From: Odontesthes bonariensis
Taxonomy: Eukaryota; Chordata; Actinopteri; Atheriniformes; Atherinopsidae
Assembly (NCBI RefSeq): GCF_027942865.1
Contig: NC_134528.1
Span: 12,416,086 to 12,480,085, forward strand
Length of the DNA stretch: 64,000 nucleotides
Direction of reading: 5' to 3'
This document shows, one piece after another, positions 18,293-29,291 of the stretch. Position 1 is the stretch's first letter. Each line of letters starts with the position of its first letter. Position numbers and translations under genes: made by a program. A model generated the notes under the pieces. The model was not told the DNA's origin and did not search any database. It saw only the letters and a list, made by a program, of their open reading frames with translations.

Positions 18293-19196
18293 GCTGCGAG
18301 ACGAAACACGTGTGTCCTCCAAGTGGGCGGGGCAAAGGTTATAGTGCAGCAAAATACAGGAACGAAGCTAAAACTAATGAGCCGCCATTATGGCTCACAC
18401 CGTATGACGCTGACCGTTTATTGAAGTAACTACGGGAGCCGCAATGTCGGCTCGTTGCACATTGTGATTTGGAAAGAACCATCTAATGAAAAGGGGATTG
18501 GAGCTATTTAAATTATGTCAAATCTCTATTCCACTGTGATACACACTTATTTATATTATGTGGCATAATTATTTACATTGTTTTAAATCGATAGTTTACA
18601 TATATTTTGTAATATCTACATGTTTTCGGAAATAAGTCAGATATACAATATTTGGTCATCCCTCCTCGACTGAAGAGGAAGTCGTCTCCTTGAACAACTC
18701 AAGGTACTTGAATTGTGTGCATAGATATATCTTTTTAACCTTCTTCTGTTGGTTGTACCGTCACGCTGCCAATGGTAGACACAATTATTAGTTTTAATCA
18801 CTTAAAGTCACTGACTGGCTCTTTGAATGGGGGGGTTACTGCGGCTAATCTGTCACCCACGGTGTCTTGCTAATGTAAACATCAACAGACCGACATAAGA
18901 CATTAGCTATGGTTACATGCATGCAGGTTCAGCTGAGAGTATGACATTACTATTTCCTATTTACAATTCATGAGCAGCCCAATAACCATGACTCAACAGC
19001 ATTGTTATCAGCAAGTTGCATGTGACAGTTTTAGGGTGTAGTTGATCTGAACGAGCCTCCACCCGCACTGTCCTCAGTGCTTTTGCAGCTTTGTCTCAGT
19101 TTTTACAAGCAGTGTCTTGAATTCACTTCGTATTGTTTATTCAGTTGTATATATTTTTTTGTCCTACCCTTTCCGTGTGGTAAGGACATCGCCAAG
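18293..19196. promoter_or_regulatory. Shared bccip/uros promoter region
   Basis: The two genes diverge from this 904-base interval. A YY1-type core (GCCGCCATT on plus, AATGGCGGC on minus) is at 18381-18389, in the bccip orientation and about 90 bases upstream of its ATG, where YY1 sites often mark housekeeping start sites. No TATA box was seen near either start. The uros 5' UTR probably includes an upstream noncoding exon: a polypyrimidine tract and TGTGGTAAG lie just before the uros ATG at 19197, whose context GCCAAGATGG is good. Confidence 0.5.
18381..18389 (-). promoter_or_regulatory. YY1-type site at the bccip start region
   Basis: On the minus strand it reads AATGGCGGC, the core of the YY1 consensus, oriented with bccip. 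It sits within the palindrome-like stretch GAGCCGCCATTATGGCTC. This is an inference from motif and position only. Confidence 0.4.
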
Positions 19197-20611
19197 ATGG
19201 ATGTATTGCTTCTTAAAGAGCCAAGAGAAGGAGAGTCTGATCCTGATCCTTACATTAAGGTAAAAACCATTTCCCTAAATTCACCATTTTTTTAAAACAC
19301 TAACTGTGTTAAATCATGTATTCTTCCAGGTTATCATCAGAGCTCTTATTGAAATTGAATGACTATTTTTTGATTCTGAAGGAGCTGGCATCACATGGGC
19401 ACAAAGCAACCCTAATCCCCGTGCTGTCTTTTAAGTTTGTCTCATTGAACACCTTGTCAGATAAGGTAATCTCCATAGTTACAGTAAATTAATTGATACG
19501 TGTCCTTCATTTATATATTTATAGATTTTTTTATTATTATTGTTTTTTTGTTTTTTTCCCCAGCTTTTCCAACCGGAAAAACATGGTGGCCTTATATTTA
19601 CTAGTCCACGAGCGGTGGAGGCTGTGAAGATGTGTTTAGAAGCAGAAGAAAGAAAAGGAGGTGAGAGAATATACATAGAGGAGAAACAAGAATGTGTTTA
19701 TTATCAGGTTTGTGTATTACATTTCTTGATATACAGTTTGAGACTTGAAATTATGTCCAACATAGTATTCTCATTCCTTCAGAATGGAACAAATCGGTGA
19801 AAGACAAATGGAACACAAAATCAATTTATGTGGTTGGGAAGGCCACTGCAGCATTAGGTGAGTTGTCACATCTGTCAACACATTTTTCTCTTTAAGGTTT
19901 ATTGTGCATTGTGCTCCTTTGTAAACCAATTCTAATCACAGCAGAGTGTGTGAGGCACCTGGCGCTCACATACATCTGTGAAGTGATTTGACTACCTTCA
20001 CCCAGTTGTTATACACAAGTGACGCTTTCCTGTAACACACAGCCAACGGTTTTGATTTATAGAGAACGAGCAGGTGCTTTACCTCATTTCTTTAGTGCCT
20101 GTCGACCTCCTAATTGTCAGTGTTTTTACGAGTCGATTTCTTAGTTGCAACAAATTCAACTTCAGAATTTTGTCCTTTTAGCAAATATATGATAATTTGA
20201 TATCTCGGTCACATTTTTAAAAAAGTTGGGATGGGAAGTTGGGAAGCTTACTGCTCTGCTGCAACACGTCTTCTTTTAACAACTCTCTGTAAGTGTTTAG
20301 AACCTGAGGTGACTAATTGCTGTGCTTTGTAAAGTAAAATGTCTATCTCTCCTTACTTGATGCAAGGTTGCAGCTGCAGTAACAGTTTGGGGCCACATCT
20401 GTGGTATTTTTTCTTTCATAATGCACCAAACGTTTTTCGATGGGTAACTACTAACTACTAACTTTACGACAGGAAAGCCAGTTTAAATTCTTTCCAAAAA
20501 GCCATGGTGTGGTATTACATGCAGAAGGCTCTCCCTGAAAAATGTATCAGTTTTCAGCCGTATCATAATGTTATGATTAAATGTGCTTATTGTCCTCACA
20601 CTAGTCGGTTT

Positions 20612-20661
<50 letters not shown>

Positions 20662-21779
20662 CTTTATTGATCCCGAAGGAAATTCAAGAAAATTTAACAG
20701 GAAATTTAACATTTCATATGTCATTTTAGTTAGAAATCAATTAAACATGTGGTGTAAATGATATGCAAAGCATTTCATTCTGTTTTGATGTACAGCACAG
20801 CACTCTGAATTTTTTGGAAACATATTAATCTTTGTCCTTCTTGTGATTTGTCCTATGCAGTACGAAATCTGGGTCTGAACCCGCTGGGCGAAGACACCGG
20901 CACAGCGGATGTCTTATCACGCGTTATCATTGAACGTATGGTGTGACTTTCTACGCCCTCATTCTTCACATTTTAATGTGACGGAGAGCTTATGATTGTT
21001 CTTATACTAATATGACCTTATATCTACTTCTTGTCTTGTCAGGAGAGGACACAAATATCCCGCCACTTTTTTTCCCCTGTGGCTCAATTAAAAGAGAAGT
21101 CTTGCCCACGGCTTTAAAGGAAAATGGTAAGCATTTCCCCCTATTGTGTCTCACAATTAAAACTCAAGATAATAAAAGAACCCTCTGGGGTTACACTAAT
21201 TATAAAATAATAATTGCACTACCTTTATCACTGTGGGGATCCGTTTCCTTGTTTCCAGGAGTTCCCCTAGAGACACTGACTGTCTATCAAACTGCTGAAC
21301 ATCCCGATCTAGAGAAAAATTTGAAGAACTATTACAAAGAGCAGGTAAAAAAAAAAGAAAAAAAATACATATTATATCTTAGAAAATGGCTTTTAGATAA
21401 AGCAAGTGTTCATTTGTTTGTGCATTTACAGGGAACTCCAGCAAGCATAGCTTTCTTCAGTCCCTCAGGGGTAAAGTTTTGCTTGGAAGTGGTACGGAGG
21501 CTGTCCGGCGAACAGCTGACTCAAATAAAGGTACAGCCTCCACATAATCACACACAAAAAGACTTGAGTAATGCGTGGATCTGAAGCATCTAACAGATCT
21601 TCAATGCCTCTGACTGTTGACTTCTTTTCCAGTTTGCAGCCATAGGGCCGACGACACAAGACGCGATGACAGCAGAGGGCCTCTGTGTGAGCGGCACGGC
21701 AGAAAAGCCAACAGCTGAACACTTGGCAGCAGCGATAGCCAAGGCTCTACAGGGACCATCTGTAGGCCTTGAATCATAA
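19197..21779 (+). CDS. uros: Uroporphyrinogen-III synthase
   Basis: Nine coding exons: 19197-19259, 19382-19465, 19564-19660, 19783-19857, 20861-20935, 21043-21126, 21259-21344, 21432-21530, 21633-21779. They join in frame to 269 codons (human about 265). The protein is cytosolic and cyclises hydroxymethylbilane to uroporphyrinogen III with inversion of ring D, the fourth step of haem synthesis. Characteristic stretches are [83 protein letters not shown] and [12 protein letters not shown], matching the two alternating Rossmann-like domains of the HemD family. Start: ATG in GCCAAGATGG context, matching the family N terminus. Intron 5 holds a GATA microsatellite with a retrotransposon-like end. 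It lies just upstream of mmp21 in the same direction (595 bases between stop and mmp21 ATG). Confidence 0.96.
20612..20690 (-). mobile_element. (ATCT)n-tailed retroelement end in uros intron 5
   Basis: A run of about 12 TAGA units (20612-20660) joins directly to ACTTTATTGATCCCGAAGGA and AATTC. On the minus strand this reads as GAATTTCCTTCGGGATCAAT, AAAGT, then an ATCT tail. This junction is repeated in many fish genomes and looks like the 3' end of a non-LTR element or SINE with a tetranucleotide tail. The family name is not certain. Confidence 0.6.
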
Positions 21780-22007
21780 ATCCACCCACCTTTTCCATTT
21801 CTGTTTGTTAATTCTGCAATATGTATGCATTTGTTGCTATTTGTGTGTCTTACTTTACTGCTCATTGCAAATTCGTTGGTCACATACTGCACTTATTTTT
21901 GCACTGAGAAAATGTTACAATTTGTGCCACAAAAATCAAAAGAGTTATCGTGGGAAAAGCAGAATTCGAATTATTTCTGTTTAAAGTGAATGTATTTTGT
22001 TTTTGAA

Positions 22008-22013
22008 AATAAA
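22008..22013 (+). terminator. uros poly(A) signal AATAAA
   Basis: AATAAA lies 229 bases after the uros stop, with a T- and G-rich stretch following (TGTCAGTGTGGTG, then TGTTTATTTATTG). This is a typical 3' processing layout, ending uros before the mmp21 promoter. Confidence 0.6.
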
Positions 22014-22315
22014 ACTATGTCAGTGTGGTGAAAACGAAGATTTTATCAGTGTTTATTTATTGTAAAACTGTCTTTCAAAACAGGTGTTTGCAATGGTCCT
22101 TAACCACTTTTATTGTCCACACAAAAGTAAAGGTTTCACCTTCCTCCGCAGGTCAGTGACAGCCCAGTTAAAACCACTGGGGCATGAATAACACATCCAT
22201 TCGGTTCAGGCAAATTGATCAGTTGTGTTGACGGTAAAGACGTGTTTACTTTTCACATAGATTTGTGGAAAGTGGGCAACCTTTTAGATGGGCGTGGATA
22301 AACTCAGGATTTGCC

Positions 22316-22322
22316 TATAAAG
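22316..22322 (+). promoter_or_regulatory. mmp21 TATA box
   Basis: TATAAAG lies 59 bases upstream of the mmp21 ATG, a spacing that fits a short 5' UTR of about 25-30 bases. A GGGCGTGG (KLF/Sp-like) motif lies at about 22290-22297. A sharp TATA promoter suits a tightly regulated embryonic gene and contrasts with the TATA-less neighbours. Confidence 0.55.
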
Positions 22323-22374
22323 CTGGGCTGCTCCTTGTTCTTGTATAAAGTCTTGGGAGAAAACCAACGCCACG

Positions 22375-25300
22375 ATGCTGACTTTTATCCAGCTGATATT
22401 TTTGCTTTTTTTGACGAACATTATCTCAACTGATGCAGAGAAACTTTTCCACAACCGGGATCATTCCGATGTGCAGACGCTTAATTCTCACCAAGCTCCT
22501 GTTATAACCGATGAGCACAAAGCAGAGGTAAATTTTCAAGAGTTTTTCAAACTTTAACATCTCATAGAGTGATCATATAATGATTAATTTTAGGATCTTG
22601 TTTAAGTTATTTCTCTCTAGATATGGCTTCATCAAGCCAGTTAACTGGGAGCAGATCCAGTCTGAGGAATTGGACACGTTTTTCAGTGATGACTTCCTGG
22701 ATAACTTTGAAGCCTCAATACAGGAGGGAAACTCTGTCCCCCATTCAAGGGTTTCTCCTCAAAATGGGGATAAAGATGGGAACAACAACCAAACTGAGAA
22801 CCAAGCATTTATTTCAGCACTGAAAGAGTTTCAGAAGGTATCAGGTCTTCCTGTTACAGGAGTGTTTGACGAGGCCACCAAGGAGGCGATGAACAAACCA
22901 AGATGTGGAGTCCCTGACAAGGAGATAGACCTGAACACCCTGGAACTACCTGAGAATATTGGTGGCTCAGACAGTGAGAACAACCACAGTGATGGTTTTA
23001 ATGAGACTGACAGCAACAGCACAGCAAGCAACATAATCAGTGGCTCTGCTAATTCCTCTGAAGATGACATATTCAATTTCAATGAGACAGAAAGTGTTCT
23101 CCTGGGCATTTCAAATGACACAAACATGAATATTACGAAAGGCTTTGTGAATATTACATCTCTAAACAGCTCACATGACATCCTTGAGGTTAGTAAAATG
23201 GGAAATAATAGTGTGAGCACCAGGCAGAGTGAAGCAGTGAGGCGTAGAAAGCGTCAACTTGCTGATCTTGTGTCCAAAAGCAGCAGGCAGAAGAGAGATT
23301 TGAGTGAAACTGGTCATATGGCCTTTTCTAAGAACACGTTGAAGTGGAGGCTAATTGGAGAAGGCTACAGCAGTCAGTTGACCATTGAAGAGCAAAGGTA
23401 CATCTTCAGGCTGGCCTTCAGGATGTGGAGTGAGGTGTCGCCACTGGAATTTGCGGAGGATACAAGGTCGCCATTGGAGGATGTCGATATCAAGCTGGGC
23501 TTTGGCACAGGTAAGCCTCAGCTAATAAAAAAAATGCAGCATACCTTTCTGTGCAAATCGGGGGAATGCTAGACTTTACATTTGGCTTTTCAAACCTATC
23601 TCTTCGAAAGTAGCCCCACTTAGAACACTTGGCTGAAACTAAGGAAAGGATAGTGAGTTCTGGGTTAGCTTGGGCTGCATTTTGACCAACTATGGGACCT
23701 AAATCTGGACCAATGCACCTATGCAGAACAATCTGCTTTTGACTGCTGGATATGGGCCTTTATAGGAACAAAGCATTTTGGTTGTGTAGGTTGTCCTAAA
23801 GTTGATCTCTTCTTTCAATATGACAAAGCTGAATGACTTGACACTCATCACACATGTTGTTTGCAAGTAAAGTTTGGTAGTAAAACAAGATATACAATGT
23901 TGTGTGATGTTGTAGATTCTGAGTCATCCATGTCATGTTAATCTGTAAAGTTTGGATAAATGCAACTGGACTTTTCTTGGTTCTTGAGAACAGCTCACCT
24001 CTCATCCAAAAGTACCTCAGTTTTAACTGGCTGACGAGGAACTTCAAGCATATAAGATGTTGAAAGAACATTCGTAGCTGGAGAGTTGTTCAGGTCACAT
24101 GTGTGTTACTGAAGTCTTAGTTGTAACCTGCCTGACCAAACTTGTTTTGGTCACAAGATCTAAGATGTGAATGGTTATGAAACCAACTACATTGTAAGCA
24201 TTCACGAGGTGATAACTGTGACCATCTCCTTTGTTTGAATTTAGTTTCTCCAGTTTTTTTATAAATGGTTCTATGTAAAGGTTCTTAACTCTTCTATTAA
24301 ACTCACCTGTCTTCCCTGTTCAGAATGTGTACATTACTGCCCTCAACAGATTGTCCCTTCTATTTGAGGTGTAGGTGGATCGCTGAGTCACTCGCTTGTG
24401 AAGAAGTTGTTTACTTTCCCTGGCATAAAGCTCTGTGCACTCCTCACTATATTGCACTGCAAATACTATGCCGCTCGCTTTGTCCAGTTTCTCCACGAGC
24501 TCTGAGAACACATGTGAAAAGTGAGGTGACATCAAAAGACTCCAAGAGTCAATTTCAGATGCTGGATTTTCTTTACTAAATCAATGGAGTTTTATAGTTG
24601 ATGTAACGTGTTTTCTACCAGAGGCGCAAAGATGGAGGTGATGGATTTAGCAGTGTTGTTTGTGATGGAATTGTTTTATTGATGGGTCTTAGTAGGACTC
24701 CTTCCTTGTTTATCTTAGGAAGTCCCAGTGTGGCCTCTCTGGTGAATGGCTTCCCTTGTCTGTCGGCAAATAAGGGAAGCCTGAAGAAAGTTTTCAGATG
24801 AGAGGTGAAAAACCTTCAAGGACCAAAAAAGAAATAAGTCCAGTTGTCTTATTCAACCTCCCAGGACTACAACATTTTTTTTTCCAAAGTTTTCTTATAT
24901 TTTATTTCGACACTTACTCAAAATGTTCATGAAAATAAGTACACACTAAATTCCAGCTTTACTACTCGAGGATAAAAAGCAAAAATATGTCAAATGTTTG
25001 AAATGATCCAGCTATGGTATCAATATCATCAATGTTTTTTAGAGCAGAGGTCTGCATTATTTTCACAATGGAGCTTTGTATGTCACTATACCTGCCCGCG
25101 GTGTCAAATAATGTTCCTCACACAGGGAGGCATCTGGGATGCAATCAGAAGTTTGATGGCACCGGTCAAGAATTTGCCCATGCCTGGTTCCTTGGTGACA
25201 TACACTTTGATGATGATGAGCATTTCACAGGCCCCAATGCCGGCAGTGGAATCAGCCTCCTCAAAGTAAGCATGTGAAAGACGATCAAAGAAATAGTTTT

Positions 25301-27068
25301 GGAGGATAATGAGAAGTTTAGTAACAGCGCTTTAAATTTCGTGTCCATTAGGTTGCAGTTCATGAGATTGGCCATGTTTTGGGGCTACCCCACATCTACA
25401 GGCCTGGATCTATAATGCAGCCAAGCTATCTGCCCCATGAGTCGAGAGTTGAGATGGACTGGACGGACAGAAAAGCTATACAACATCTTTATGGTACATG
25501 ATTGTTGCACCATCTAGTGGATACACTTCATTTTCAGACTTTCTGGAATTAACTGACATAGAACCTACCTGCCCTTATGTGTATGTGTTTGACAACAGGT
25601 GGCTGTAAAGGTCGGTTCAACACAGTATTCGACTGGATCAGAAAGGAGAAAACACCCTTTGGGAAGGTGGTCATCCGCTTCAACACATACTTCATGAGGG
25701 ATGGCTGGTACTGGCTGTATGAGAACAGAAATAATAGAACGCGTTATGGTGATCCAGTTGCGTTGCAGATTGGCTGGCATGGGATTCCCATAGATGGAGT
25801 GGATGCATATGTACACATATGGTCCAGAAAAAGAGATGCTGTTTACTTTTTCAAAGGTAGGTAAAGATTTATGCAATTATCCAAAAGTGAGTGATCGTGT
25901 GGCTCTCGTAACGTGGTTATGAAGAGATGTTTGTTGACAGTTGTTTCTGTTTTTACAGGTACTAAATTCTGGAGGTATGATAATGAGAATGATCGGGTTT
26001 TCAGACGGGACTCAGAAGGTCATCAATATCCGAGATTAATCTCTAAAGGCTTCCCAGGGGTGCCCAGCCCCATTGATACAGCTTTTTATGACAGGAGGGA
26101 CTCCCACATCTATTTCTTCAAAAACACTCAAGTAAGAATAATACACTTTTCTTTGTCACATGAAACCGACGAGTCAAAACCTGGGTGTGAAATATTAACA
26201 GATTTTGGAACTGTCACCTTACTTCTATGGCTACAATGTGTACAAGCATGTGTGTATGTCAGTCTCCATTGCAAGGACGGGCTTCGGTGGCAGAGCTGAA
26301 GCACAGCACAGAGGGAGGGGGAGGGACCTGTAAGATGTATTTTTAAATACAAAAGATTTGCTAAGTAAGCAAAGTGTAAAACACTGCAGGACTTCGGACC
26401 ACAGTGCACTGCAATACATGACAAGTTTTTGGCCAAGACATTTCATTCATGCATGAGGGAGTTTCTGATAAAACTGCTTTGCATAATGTATATGCAATGC
26501 TTTTTTCTTCCCCATTTAATTCACATAAATCTCACCATAGCTTAAGTGTCACTCCATTTGTAATTTAAGAATACTGGAGCAAGTGGTTGTACAATAAGTA
26601 AAGTCTTGGAGAGAACCCAAGGTAATTAATTGTTTCTTTACATTGTGAGAGAGTGCTTTGAAGCAAATAAAAGTGCTCCATTTTCTCTGTGGTTCGTTTG
26701 CATGTTGTAATTAGACTGATTTTAGACTGTTTAAGAGAGAAAACAACTATCTGTTCAAACAGGTGTATGCATTCAGTGTGGAAGCCAACAGCTTGGCAAG
26801 AGGCTTTCCCAAAAACATCAGAGATGTTTTCCCTCCAATGGAGAGTGGAGACCATCCAGATGGCAACATTGATGCTGCCTACTTCTCCTACAGCCACAAC
26901 GCCATCTTTCTACTCAAGGGCACACATTTCTGGCGAGTGGTAGGCAGCCGCAGTCGTTGGCGCCAGCCTGTTCTGCCACGCAATGGCCTGCTACCACACA
27001 AGGAGGTGGATCAGCAATGGTTTGACATCTGCGACGTTCATCCTACTGCACTCAAACTAACCCGCTGA
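22375..27068 (+). CDS. mmp21: Matrix metallopeptidase 21
   Basis: Seven exons: 22375-22527, 22607-23510, 25126-25265, 25352-25493, 25599-25856, 25959-26131, 26763-27068, in frame to 691 codons (human about 569). A signal peptide spans residues 1-21. The prodomain holds FLSRYG (53-58) and the cysteine switch PRCGVPD (Cys151). A long Asn/Ser/Glu-rich insert (156-262) has ten N-glycosylation sequons. Two furin sites follow, RRRKR (263-267) and RQKR (278-281). The catalytic zinc site is [11 protein letters not shown] (403-413), followed by GSIMQPSY (Met-turn). A four-bladed hemopexin domain runs from about 447 to the end, with terminal cysteines in GGCKG and FDICDVH. MMP21 is secreted and needed for left-right axis determination in vertebrates. 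Exon 2 was started at 22607 (TTTAAG|TTA) because this gives [12 protein letters not shown], matching the family; the AG at 22620 would break frame. Intron 2 holds a Penelope-like fossil. Confidence 0.96.
23930..24870 (-). mobile_element. Penelope-like retroelement fossil in mmp21 intron 2
   Basis: On the minus strand about 24740-24680 encodes [17 protein letters not shown], the conserved Penelope RT block GLPKxHKxGxxLRPI. Farther on (24505-24400) lies [19 protein letters not shown] and then [16 protein letters not shown], a GIY-YIG endonuclease-like region in which the usual YIGET has become YARES. Sequence between the two is deleted. Both ends carry the same sequence inverted: AACTGGACTTTTCTTGGTTC then CACCTCTCATCC near 23965-24005, and its complement (GATGAGAGGTG ... 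AAGTCCAGTTG) near 24795-24850. These are probably the terminal repeats. The copy is inactive. Confidence 0.75.
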
Positions 27069-27712
27069 GGCAGTAATAGATCCTACACCCATCTACAGAA
27101 GTAGTCTCCTGATTAACCTGTTGGTAGGCATTCTTCCATATGCTCGCAGACATCCATTATCTGTCCTCTCTTTGTTTGTCTTGTAAAATTGACGGTGTAA
27201 TTTTCAAAAAGAAAAAAAAAACTTTAAGGCGATGCAGAAGTTTGGCTGTGAAAAGCTGAGTGAGTAAAAATATGCCCTGCAAAAAAATGAAAGATAAAAA
27301 CATGTCTGAATTAATCAAACAAACATTTAGGGATTATTTAGAAACAATCCAGCTCTGTGTTTAACAGCATTCATCAATGTTTTAAGCTTGTTTATTTTTC
27401 CATCTTTTTATGGTATTCTACTGCTTATATCCAGAGTACTTGACAGCTGCTTGGAGGAGCCCCGTGGCTCTTGATTGTTGTAACAAGGTCTGAGGAGTCA
27501 TTATAATTTGAAAGCTTTGAAACTGGTGTCACGTGGCCTTTTCTAATGATGTCTCTGAACAAGCAATCGCCCTCACCAGCTAATTAAGGTCAGAGATCTC
27601 AGTAGAAGATCTCTTAGAAGCCAAATCTCATGGGGTGCCCAAACCTTTGCATAGAGGTCCTTTCCTTTTTTTAAACTAAAAACTGTACACAAAAATTATA
27701 CACTTATCACCA

Positions 27713-27718
27713 ATTAAA
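27713..27718 (+). terminator. Candidate mmp21 poly(A) signal ATTAAA
   Basis: ATTAAA lies about 645 bases after the mmp21 stop. No earlier AATAAA was seen in the 3' UTR, so this common variant is the best candidate. It needs transcript evidence. Confidence 0.35.
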
Positions 27719-29267
27719 ATGTTCAAAGTAATGTCTCTTCCTTTGCATTTTTCACACGCCGTGTTATGTAGTGCTGTTTAGAATGTTTAGGACTCTTTAG
27801 CATGACCTACTAAATTACACTCTTTAAAATAATGCTTATGAATGACACAGTTACAAAGAAAGGGGGATGTTTTATATAGAAAAAAAATGTAGAAGAGTCA
27901 TTTCTCTTGGATATAGACAAACAACCACCATGGGGGTTGAATAATTTAGCTGGTGAGTGTATATCAGGGAATTCTTCTCATGCTAGACACAATGACAGTA
28001 TAAAGGTATTTGCGGTGGTATGTGTAAAAATGTCAATTATTCAGGCCTAGAGAGAAGCCTATGGAAAGCATCTGTCTGTTTAGTTGCAATGGTATAGAAA
28101 AATCAATGTTACAATACTCAAATTCCACAATTTCTATGGTATGGTATGGTATGTTGCAGGGAGAGATATATTATGTCCATACCCTCTCAAGGATGATGAT
28201 CAAAATGCAGAGATAGCTCCAATGGACTCTCATTGGCTTATTTGACACCATAGCTGTGCTGAATGACTAAAATGATCACATTCTTCTAAGTCTCCTGCAG
28301 AAACTCCAATCCATAACTGACCGCAGGCATGAACGAATATCACGTGACATGGAAACCATGCTACTCCCACTACACACAAATCCCCTCTGTGCACTCATGA
28401 TTCATCTCTCACTGTGCAACATGCTTTTGAGTTGATTGGGAACAATATGCTGTAAACTTCATCAAAAACAACATTGATATGGTGAAAAACAACAATTAGT
28501 GATGCATTTCCTTGAATCTCTCCCTGAGAAGTTGGATTAGAAATTTACACACACCTTTTGAAACCTAGACTGAAGGAAAATTATTGAAAAAGGTGCTCTG
28601 CTTATAGTTAATGCTGTTATATTTTACAGTAATCACTTCAGAGCAATGGACAGAAACAGGCATTGATTGTGTAATCAATATGTTACTTGAACACTCTTAT
28701 TAATTCAGCTCATATTAGGAGATTAAGCTCCTGGTGGGACTCAGATAACTAGCGTTGTGCTGCAGGGGCTCCATTGGCAATATTAATAAATTGAAGTAGA
28801 AATCAATTACAGGCTAAGGAACAAAATGTCACGGCGAGTTAAGCTACAGAAGAGGGATATCAAGAGATGTCTGCTCACACAGTCTATAAGGGAATATAAA
28901 GAGCATACAAGTAAATACCCGTGTGCAGATGTTGATACTGAAGATGTGTGCTTGCTCTCTTTCTGTGATGATTTATTTCATTTCTTGTGAGGTTCTTGAA
29001 ATTTCTGAGAGTCCTTTAAGTATGCAGAATTTATATCATGTCTGGCCTTAGAAATGAAGATTATTACAATACATACAAGGATGTTATCAGTCACTGTAAC
29101 ACATGTAATTCAGAATAAAATAATTTCTTTGAATGTCCTACTTGGTACTGAAAGACGAATAGGCTTTTGATCAGTTTGCCTATCCTATTATGAAGCTCCA
29201 CACATTGCCTGCATCCTGGAGGTCAATTGGAGGACTTTTATTCACACAAGTCCCCAACAGCTGAATA

Positions 29268-29291
29268 CCCCCCCCCCCCCCCCCTCCCCCC
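29268..29291. repeat. Poly-C tract
   Basis: About 24 bases of C with one T. This is a simple low-complexity run and assembly length here is uncertain. Confidence 0.9.

Noticed and set aside
22580-22606. mmp21 reading frame starting at the internal ATG 22580
   Set aside because: This ATG lies in intron 1; the upstream exon at 22375 supplies a signal peptide and the splice to 22607 matches the family.
22831-23220. 129-codon minus-strand frame opposite mmp21 exon 2
   Set aside because: Shadow of the low-complexity Asn/Ser/Glu-coding mmp21 exon.
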